A DNA stretch of 64,000 nt from Rheum nobile (lineage: Eukaryota; Streptophyta; Magnoliopsida; Caryophyllales; Polygonaceae): the NCBI GenBank assembly GCA_027886185.1, contig WOAB01000103.1:1984001-2048000 (forward strand). The letters are read 5' to 3'. Position numbers and translations under genes: made by a program. Numbering within the stretch: position 1 is the first letter of the stretch; each line of letters opens with the position of its first letter. Below the pieces are notes generated by a model. It saw only the letters and a list, made by a program, of their open reading frames with translations, ran no database searches and was not told the DNA's origin. Positions 57,094 through 64,000 of this stretch are shown one piece after another.

Positions 57094-57165
57094 GTCGTTG
57101 TAGTATAGTGGTAAGTATTCCCGCCTGTCACGCGGGTGACCCGGGTTCGATCCCCGGCAACGGCG
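57094..57165 (+). tRNA. tRNA-Asp(GTC) embedded as an extended primer-binding site
   Basis: A full cloverleaf can be drawn. The acceptor stem pairs 57094-57100 with 57158-57164 (one G-U). The D stem is 57103-57106 with 57115-57118. The anticodon stem is 57120-57124 with 57132-57136, and the loop CTGTCAC carries anticodon GTC at 57127-57129. The T stem is 57141-57145 with 57153-57157, and the loop is TTCGATC. The discriminator is G57165 and CCA follows at 57166-57168. Plant tRNA genes do not encode CCA, and CCA is followed by a 3-base spacer and an LTR, so this is a copied tRNA primer. A box TAGTATAGTGG (57101-57111) and B box GGTTCGATCCC (57144-57154) are intact, so it could still be transcribed. 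Confidence 0.95.
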
Positions 57166-57168
57166 CCA
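57151..57168 (-). other. Core primer-binding site of element D (tRNA-Asp 3' 18 nt)
   Basis: The minus strand TGGCGCCGTTGCCGGGGA is identical to the site in element B and lies three bases from the LTR. In a normal element the tRNA match stops here because A58 (57150) is methylated in the tRNA; in D it continues for the whole tRNA. Confidence 0.93.
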
Positions 57169-57171
57169 ATT

Positions 57172-58400
57172 TGATAACAGGAATTTTGTCGTTCTAATTC
57201 CTACTATGCAAGAAATCCAAACAAAACCTAAAACGCAGTCTCAGGCAAGTAAGGGTCGATCCACAGGGAAACACAATCTATCGCAGTATGTAAAGTGTAT
57301 GTCAATTGAAGTTACCAAAGGGGGGTTTTGTTTGTTTGTAGAGTAACCAAGCATGTAAAAGTAAGTAAGCAATTAAAGTGCTGAAATCAAGTAAGGGGCA
57401 GGCACTTAGTCAAACAATATCCACTAATCGAGTGACAAGTTGATCATAGAAACCACTCAAAATCGCATGCAATGGCAATTCCAATTCCTTTTCAAAAGTA
57501 TCTAATAGCACAACCAGATACTATTAGAACTAACTAATTAAACAACCCTGAAACTATCAAGATTCAATTTAACAACAGCTTTATGGATAGGAATATAGTT
57601 GGATACAACCTAGAATAAAACAACCAATTTTTATCCTAAGATGCAAATCAATTCTCTTCTGTATAAGATTAGCACAACCAGTTACTAACACGATGCAGTT
57701 GCTATTGAGGAATAGATATGCTCAACCAGTAACAATCTAGACCTAGCAATAGATAACTACCAACAAATCCTAGTTGATCAAACTAGAATTTATCAATATC
57801 AATCATAAGATTCAAGCAAGAGAAAAGATAAAAGCCAAAGCAATAGATTAAAAGTAAGAAACTTACAACTGAATCAAACGAAGAGCTTCAATGTCTGACT
57901 AAGCAAGAGAGGCTTAGTTCTTCATAGCAAGGGAAATACGTAAGAAATAAAACTAGGGTTCCCAGATAAGAAAAGAACAAGTCTTTTCAACCCTTAAATA
58001 CCAAAGGGAAATTAACTTAAATTAAGAATAAAACATAATAAAATAAAATAACTAAAACCGAAAAGGAAAATCGGCTCGGCGTTTCGTCCAACAGCGGCAG
58101 CGGCCGCTGCTTTTCCCACGGCGATCGCCGTAAATGCGGCGATCGCCGCAATTAAACGGCGGTCGCCGTTTCAATGTCGTAGCTGAGGTTCTCCAGGGGG
58201 AATTAACGGCGGTCGCCGTAATTCTGCGGCGGTCGCCGTAATTCTGCTTCTTCAATACTTCGCTCCTCAGCTCCAAAAGCTCCAAAAACGCAACTTCCGC
58301 GCCTCCTACCAAGTCTCCAAATCATCACTAGAGCATCCTAAAATACCACTAAAATCATGCCAAAACCCCGTCAATACCCGCAACATAATTGTGCGTATCA
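57172..58400 (-). repeat. 5' LTR of element D
   Basis: Same length as the 3' LTR; ends GTGCGTATCA followed by ACATG. A TTTT run at 57184-57187 is the first possible Pol III terminator after the tRNA. Confidence 0.94.
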
Positions 58401-58405
58401 ACATG

Positions 58406-59503
58406 CGAGGTGTTCCTAGACTTAGAAGCATCCTCAAATTTCTTACACCAAATAACATTCTCATCGAGTTCCCTTGAAGATGTCGTTTCAGCAATCAGAC
58501 ACTGTCCAGTGGATAAGTCGTCTGGTTCCCCTTTAGATTCTTCATCATTGTCACCCCATGTGGATGTAGCAACCAACGCCTTTTTCTGTTGTGGTTCATC
58601 ATCCTCCTTCTTGTTTGGGCAATTTTTAGCAAGATGCCCAACCTAGTTGCATTGGTAACATCTGAATTCCTTGTGTTCCCTCTTGAAGTCTTTCCTCGGG
58701 AACTTGCCTTTTTGAAAGTTCCTTACAGTGCGAGTCAGAAGAGCAGTGATCTCATCATCATTTTCTTCATCAGAGTTTTCATTAGTATTCAGTCTTTCCA
58801 TAACTTTGGTCAGCATCAGGGCAATGCTCTGATCAGTTTTCACTTGTTCAGTTCCCTTAGCCTTGTCTTCTTGTCGCTGGAGTTGACCAATGAGTTCCTG
58901 AACATGGAGAGCTCTGATGGAAGGAGTTTGTAGCATAATGCTCTGTGTCATTTCGAACTTGGAGTTGAGTCCGTTGATAATCACCATGGATTTGGACCAC
59001 TCTTCAGGTTCTACACCACAAGCTGTAAGTTCATTGCATAGGATTTTAAAATGAGAGTGATAAGATGAGACATTTTCAGTTTCAAGAATTTTGAATCTGT
59101 GGTATTCTCCTTGTAGATCAAATTTCCTGCTATTCTGAAGGTCTTCACTTCCCAGGTTGAATTCCCTCAGAGCTTTCAACATCTCCTTAGCATTGTTGAT
59201 ACCAATGACTTTGTCTTGATCAGTTTTTGTCAATGCATTCAGGATGTATTGACGAGCCTTGGCATTCTTTTCTTGTTGATTGAAGTGCTCTTGAGTCCAT
59301 TCAGAGATAGGTAGAAGCTTGGTGGGATCCTTTGAATCAGTTGCCTTAGGATAGTTCCCATTCTCCAAGACATACCAGCATTGCATGTCGTTGGTTTGCA
59401 TGAAGCCAATAAGTTGTTGCGTCCACCAGTTGATTTGTCCATTCTTAAGGATGTAAGGCTTGTTGATGGAGACACCGAGTTCAGGTTCGTTGTTGCGAGA
59501 CAT
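58406..59503 (-). pseudogene. Element E gag, N-terminal part
   Basis: The start is ATG 59501-59503 (MSRNNEPELGVSINKPYI). A copia gag domain (INWWTQQLIGFMQ, LNALTKTDQDKVIGINNAKEM, LQGEYHRFKILETENVSSY) leads to a first zinc knuckle, CYQCN followed by a TAG (58643 region) and then GHLAKNCPNK. The stop truncates this frame. Element D then interrupts at 58405. Confidence 0.87.
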
Positions 59504-59543
59504 CTTGACAACCTGCTTAGTAAACACACAATCTAGAGCGCTA

Positions 59544-59555
59544 GCTCTGATACCA
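59544..59555 (-). other. Primer-binding site of element E (tRNA-iMet type)
   Basis: The minus strand reads TGGTATCAGAGC, two bases from the LTR end CCTACA. Confidence 0.9.
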
Positions 59556-59557
59556 AT

Positions 59558-60397
59558 TGTAGGATCTGTGCGTTAGTTTCAAGGGAACTGAGACACAAAT
59601 GCGTTCAGTTCCTATGGGCAACGGAATAACGAGTAAACAAGTTATCAAGAATAATTACTTAAGGTGGAAACCTTTGATAACCAACTAGTTATCTAGGATA
59701 AAAACCACCCCTCTTTCGAGGATTTCAAACAGTCTACTTGTATATTAATATGCGATTATAACTTCCGAACTATCTCGTTTCAGCCTAACTCACTAAGACT
59801 AAACCTAGTTCCCTAGAAATCACAGATTAACACACAATAGACTTACTTCGACACTATCAACTCGAACACTTCTTCTTTCCGTTTCTTCTTTCTGATGCAC
59901 TCTAAAGCTCGTGAAAAATGCATAACTTTCACCTACTAACAGCGTCATGTATTTATACAATATATTTGTCAAGGAAAGATCTCAGAGGAGATATTCTTTG
60001 AACAAGCATATTCCATAAATCCATGATTCGGTATTTCATCTCTTACCTAAGATAAGATAAGAAATATTTTCTTAACTGAATTACAATATACACAATCATA
60101 TAAAGATAATCTATGTGTATCTTGACGCCTAAGGTCTTCTGCTGGGCGCGTTAAATCCGGAAACAAATCTTCACAAAGATTCTGTAGATAACGTTGGTAG
60201 TTACACAGATGCGGTTCCCATCCAGTTCCCTTGATCTTGATCTTAGCTCACTTTGGTCTTGGTTCCCTTATCTTTTCAGCTGTAGATTAAACACTAGAAT
60301 AAGCAGTTAAGTTCAAGTGTTTGTCATCGTCAAAACAAGAAAAACAGAGAAAGGAAACTCTATGGAAACTGACGTTCCAAAGAGTTCCATTCTAACA
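59558..60397 (-). repeat. 5' LTR of element E
   Basis: Bounded by TGTAGGATCTG and TCTAACA; the target duplication ATGTC follows. Confidence 0.93.
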
Positions 60398-60402
60398 ATG
60401 TC

Positions 60403-61814
60403 ATTAATAGAACTTCAATATACTGAAAAGATAGTTAATCTATTTTGGACACCCCCACTTTTTTTAGGACACCCCCATTACGATGTGTCATATGGGTTTT
60501 ATTTAGATGTTTTAGAAATATCATATTATTTCTGACATGAAATATGTCGCCAAAGAAACTCGAAATTAGGTAAGTCTCGTGTTAACATTCACCATTCGCC
60601 TCAAATTATGAACTATTTTCTATAACTTGAAATTTTTAAGCACTACCACAAAAATTGAAAACATTACCCCTAATGTATTTTTTTCAGGACAAATAATTTG
60701 TAACCAATATCATTTGGGTCAACATCTATTATATAAATTTACATTTGTATATGGTTTCATGGGACATATAAAATAGGTAAAGTAACAAAAACACATTGAC
60801 TCAAGTCAATGTTGATTTCTATAAGTTGCTTGAACTTTTTCCCAAAATTTTATTGAATACTTTATAACATCAAATATTATTTAAACTTTACATTATTATT
60901 ATTATCACGGTTTAATTGAGGATGCATTTGACTTATATATTTTACTCTAATAGTATAAACATAATTTCAAAAATGTAGATATAAGTTTAGATTTTGATGA
61001 GCGGAATGTTTACGTGGATGTGGATCGGTAAATGAAACCTGCTAATGAGATGGATACAAAATGTATAGAGGAGTATTTTTTTTTATCATACACAATAAAA
61101 ATCTAGAGTGACCTTGAAGTCATCGTAGCCAAGCAACTCAAAGTCTCACCCAATCTCTCTACAAAATTGATGAATAAAGCAAAATATGAAATTGACATTG
61201 TATTATTAATATACACAAGTTATTGTGATCTTAACAAGAAAAATATTTCATGTGAAAAAACAACCTGTTGAGAAATATCATTCTTCACATGCTTGGCGAA
61301 TATTTTATTATAGTTAGGTAGCACAATATTCATATTTGTGTTCATATACACATGGTATGACGTTCATATCTAATTAACATAATATAATATTTTACATTTT
61401 ACAACTATATAACATTGTTCTTATAGTAAGATGGTGTTAATTGAGACATAATTTAACAAGTTATAACTAACTACTAATTAATGACACGTCAAATTAAAAT
61501 ATATTTTAACATCTTCATCAACATTGTAATTTGACCTTTTTCATCTACTTTGTCTTCTTCATTTTCATAACTCAATTATCTTATTCTTTCTCTTTCACAA
61601 AACAAGATGTGTAATACATTTTTTTTCATACTAGTCAAAATTAAATCTTATTTTTCTTTCTTCTCATTTAAAAAACATGTCATGAAAATAACCACGTGAT
61701 TTGTAAACTAAGAAATCTAATAATTTATTGAAACTTAGGATAGAAGCATGAAGAATGCCAATGATAAGGATAAGTTTTTACAATGATTGTACATACATAT
61801 GACAAAAAATGATA
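60403..61814. other. AT-rich intervening DNA, no gene recognised
   Basis: Low-GC sequence with only short chance ORFs. No LTR ends, inverted repeats or domains were found. Confidence 0.5.
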
Positions 61815-62573
61815 CTCCCTCCGATTAACGATAACTGTCGTTTTACACTCTTTCTCTATCACATTTAACTGATGTTTTACTTTTAGTTCTGCTATTCTCA
61901 AGTTTTCTATCATTAAAACTCTCTCTCTAGCTCTCTCATCCTTATTTTCCCAACAAAAGGCCATTTTATTAATTACTCCCTCAGAGCACTCTCTCATATT
62001 TTCCAGGCCTCCACCAAACATCCCAACGAAGATTAAATGACGCCCTCTTCCATCACCCACTCTGCATATATCTCTACAATTGATGTTACTCAAAGACAAT
62101 ATCAAAATCCATATCTTCAGGTATGTTTCTAGACAATTTTTTTGCTTTGATAAATTTTTTGCTTTGATCAAAATCCCTATCTATAGTTACGGACTAGATA
62201 AATATTTTGCTTTGATTATTGATTTAGAGTAGAGTTCAATACGGAGTATGACTTTTTGGTGAGATGAGTTTATGGAGTTGAGATTTGATTTGTAGATCTA
62301 ATGTTGTTGTTGGATATATATAAGCAATGGGTAGATTGGACGGAATTTTGGTTGAAAGTGACGCCCACCAAGTGTGTTCAATTAAAGGTAATAGCATGCT
62401 TGTATCTTCATTTAATGTGTTCAATGAAAATGAGAAAAAATTAGCACGCTTCTACATTCTCATTTTCTGAGATAAAAGAAATTGGGTCATTAATTGGGTT
62501 TAGTAAGTAAAGTGGATTTTTCTTAATCTGTGTGAAATATTGTAAAACGACGGTTATTGATAATCGGAGGGAG
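61815..62573. mobile_element. Stowaway/Tc1-mariner-type non-autonomous element
   Basis: Ends CTCCCTCCGATTA and TAATCGGAGGGAG form an inverted repeat that stays similar for about 33 bp (ATAACTGTCGTTTTACA against its partner). The dinucleotide TA is duplicated at 61813-61814 and 62574-62575. The 759-bp interior has no mariner transposase. CTCCCTCC ends and a TA target are classical for Stowaway elements; the length is above the usual MITE range. Confidence 0.9.
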
Positions 62574-62633
62574 TAGACAATTTGACCCTTCGAAGTTAGC
62601 GACATTTAAAGTATTGTGAAAGGGATTAATACA

Positions 62634-62652
62634 ATATATATATATATATATA
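62634..62652. repeat. AT dinucleotide microsatellite
   Basis: A run of about nine AT units. Confidence 0.95.
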
Positions 62653-63067
62653 GAAAATCTAAGTTATTTGAATGCATGGATTCTTGGATGATGGGTAATG
62701 ATCGAATTTTAAGTGTGGTCAGTCGAAGACAAGACACTTCTAGAACGTTCATGGCTAAAACATGTCTAGGTTCTTTTGAATCTTTAAGTAAAACTCTCTA
62801 GAAGTGTCTATACAATTGTAGAATAATGCACGGTGTTTCTATATTCATATGATACGATAAGACTCTAAAGAATCTTGCAAGAATCTAGACTCATACAAAA
62901 AAAGTCACATTGGTCTGTAAAATTCTAGAGAAGTCCTAAACCGTCTAAACAATATTATAATATGCATAATCGACATGGAATTGTCCTCACTATATCCTAG
63001 AATTTTAATGGTATGAAATGACAAAGAAAAATACTAATAATAAAAAAAAGTAGACTTGCTATTCAAT
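62653..63067. other. Intervening DNA, no gene recognised
   Basis: Words such as TCTAGAAGTGTCTA and ATTCTAGAGAAGTC recur loosely, but no element structure was found. Confidence 0.4.
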
Positions 63068-63145
63068 GCGTCCCGTCCATTACGGACGAAGACACTTCGT
63101 CCGTCAGTCAGTTACGGACGAAGTGGCTTCGTTCGTAACGGACGG
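63068..63145. repeat. Two TTACGGACGAAG palindromes, MULE-like
   Basis: Hairpin one pairs ACGGACGAAG (63082-63091) with CTTCGTCCGT (63095-63104). Hairpin two pairs GTTACGGACGAAG (63111-63123) with CTTCGTTCGTAAC (63127-63139). Position and style resemble the palindromes upstream of the MULE transposase. Confidence 0.8.
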
Positions 63146-63295
63146 TGACAACTACTACATTAATGGTTACTTGTCCCCACCTAACATAATTTAATTATTA
63201 TGAATGAAGATATATTACAGGATTCTCATTCTCATCTTCACCAAATCACTCTTCCACCCTAAAATAAAAACTATCATTCTTCTTAATCTTCTATT

Positions 63296-63493
63296 ATGGC
63301 AAACGATGATGATTTATTGTGTTTCATGAGTATAGAAGATGATTTATTGAGGTTTAATCATAATGAGGCAAGATTTTTGGTAGCATGCTTGGTTATAACT
63401 TACAACTTTGAGTTTTTAGGAAATTTGCAAATACATGTACGTACAAGTTTTAGTTTCTACTTTACTTGCAAATTTTGCAAGTTAAAAGCCTAA
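63296..63493 (+). CDS. Short unidentified ORF, possible first exon of a MULE-like gene
   Basis: The 65-codon frame starts MANDDDLLCFMSIEDD. The upstream text TTGTCCCCACCTAACATAAT at about 63171 parallels CTTATCCCCACCTAACTGAAT ahead of the MULE transposase ATG at 38695, and both start with Asn/Asp-rich residues. No domain is recognised and the match is short, so this is a weak call. Confidence 0.25.
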   Translation: MANDDDLLCFMSIEDDLLRFNHNEARFLVACLVITYNFEFLGNLQIHVRTSFSFYFTCKFCKLKA

Positions 63494-63536
63494 GGTGTAA
63501 TGTGTTTAAATGTAGTTGTTGCAAAAAGATTGTTTC

Positions 63537-63830
63537 GTGAAGTAGTTCTAGCCCTAAGTTTGTGTTTTGGACTAGTTCTAGGTAAATATTTGTATTTATA
63601 AGTAGTTCTAGCTACAAGTTTATGTTCTCAAGTAGTTGTAGCTTATTTGTAAGTATTTAAGTTATTCTAGTCAAAAGTTTGTGTTTTGGACAGGTAAATT
63701 TATGTGTTTGTTAATTGTTCTAGCTACAAGGTTGTGTTTATAAATAGTTCTAGCTACAAGTTTGTGTTCTAAAATACATGTACCATCCAAAGTAGTTGTA
63801 TCTTATTTGCAAATACATGTTCATCCAAAA
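63537..63830. repeat. Degenerate minisatellite (GTAGTTCTAGCTACAAGTTTGTG unit)
   Basis: Variants of AGTAGTTCTAGCTACAAG followed by TTTGTGTT recur about eight times with irregular spacing. No coding potential. Confidence 0.75.
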
Positions 63831-63834
63831 AAAT

Positions 63835-64000
63835 CGTTAACGTCGTACCATCCGTTAGAGACAGTGTTGCACCATCCATTATGGAAAATGAGTCCCGTTC
63901 ATAATGGACAGTGTGACATTGTCAGTTATGTATAACATATCTGTGTGTGTTTAAGTCTGTGCGTTTTGAGTGCACAAATTGTGCATTTCTCTCTGTAATG
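63835..64000. other. End of window: palindrome-like CCATCCGTTA / ATAATGGACAG words
   Basis: Loose inverted words (CCATCCATTATGGA, CCGTTCATAATGGACAG) continue the style of 63068-63145. Nothing else is seen before the window ends. Confidence 0.4.

Larger units (their letters stand above)
54499..58400 (-). mobile_element. Element D: tRNA-Asp-primed non-autonomous LTR element with a full tRNA
   Basis: Two 1229-bp LTRs (TGATAACAGG .. GCGTATCA) and the perfect target duplication ACATG (54494-54498 and 58401-58405). Minus-strand order: 5' LTR, primer site that is a complete tRNA-Asp, tail of an ORF, conserved 3' module, purine tract, 3' LTR. Gag, protease, reverse transcriptase and integrase are all absent, so it moved in trans. 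Its presence inside a young copia element shows D was mobile recently. Confidence 0.94.
48080..60397 (-). mobile_element. Ty1/copia retrotransposon E (SIRE/Maximus-like)
   Basis: Two 840-bp LTRs and a perfect 5-bp target duplication ATGTC (48075-48079 and 60398-60402). Minus-strand order: 5' LTR, tRNA-iMet primer site, gag with two zinc knuckles, protease, integrase, reverse transcriptase, RNase H, an extra small ORF, 3' LTR. The large gag and an extra 3' ORF suggest the SIRE/Maximus lineage. Element D (54499-58400) is inserted in gag. Few coding defects and similar LTRs suggest it is rather young. Confidence 0.93.

Noticed and set aside
57094..57168. Ordinary nuclear tRNA-Asp gene next to an LTR element
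   Set aside because: CCA is encoded, which plant nuclear genes lack; spacing to the LTR matches the primer sites of A and B; the tRNA lies inside the ACATG duplication of D.
61725..62171. 148-codon minus-strand ORF overlapping the Stowaway element
   Set aside because: It crosses the element boundary and shows no transposase motif.

Overview
This window is a block of repeat DNA from a plant nuclear genome, probably a eudicot. Almost every recognisable coding stretch belongs to a transposable element: Ty1/copia and Ty3/gypsy retrotransposons, non-autonomous LTR elements primed by tRNA-Asp, a LINE, a very large Mutator-like element (MULE), and hAT, PIF/Harbinger and Tc1/mariner-type elements. 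Plant-specific signs are the FAR1-type MULE transposase, a plant mobile domain gene, TTTAGGG-type telomere-like repeats, spliceosomal introns and a plant-type tRNA-Asp. I found no convincing single-copy host gene and nothing bacterial. Most element boundaries rest on target-site duplications (TSDs) read directly from the sequence.

Layout. 1-1734 is the end of a long LTR, probably Ty3/gypsy, which cuts a minus-strand copia element (1735-7785) inside its reverse transcriptase. 8610-9253 is a 644-bp hAT-type element with a perfect 8-bp TSD. A broken LINE fragment lies at about 9340-11000 (minus). 11487-35256 is a chromodomain-type Ty3/gypsy element (plus; here called R) swollen by nested insertions. 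A LARD-like element (13217-15359) sits in its protease. Element A (17202-33633, minus) sits between RNase H and integrase. Inside A lie element B (17527-25919, in A's LTR) and a solo LTR C of the B family (27362-28697). A and B carry gag and protease, plus a third ORF in B, but no reverse transcriptase or integrase.

36833-47706 is a 10.9-kb MULE with a perfect 9-bp TSD. It carries a decayed FAR1/MURA-type transposase with SWIM and OTU domains (plus, four or more introns), a GRF zinc-finger mini-gene (minus) and a plant mobile domain gene (minus). It also holds a stray copia integrase piece, a 230-bp inverted repeat between the convergent genes, and arrays of a family-specific palindrome. A 98-bp Tourist-like MITE follows at 47741-47838.

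48080-60397 is a SIRE/Maximus-like copia element E (minus) with a perfect TSD. Its gag is split by element D (54499-58400), a third tRNA-Asp-primed non-autonomous LTR element. The most striking feature of the window is in D. Its primer-binding site is not the usual 18 nt but a complete, perfectly folding tRNA-Asp(GTC) including CCA (57094-57168). The tRNA's 5' end joins directly to the interior of an element ORF. This looks like reverse-transcription read-through past m1A58 followed by an internal template jump.

A second theme is that each element family carries its own short GC-rich or CG-containing palindrome, repeated in LTRs, terminal regions and even coding regions. Examples are CCGCGACCGCGG in A, CACCGCGGGGCGGTG in B and C, ACGGCGGTCGCCGT in D, and CCACACGTTACGTGTGG in the MULE. 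A conserved untranslated module with paired short stem-loops is shared by A, B and D. The right end (60403-64000) holds AT-rich DNA, a 759-bp Stowaway/mariner-type element, and what may be the start of a second, related MULE with a different palindrome.
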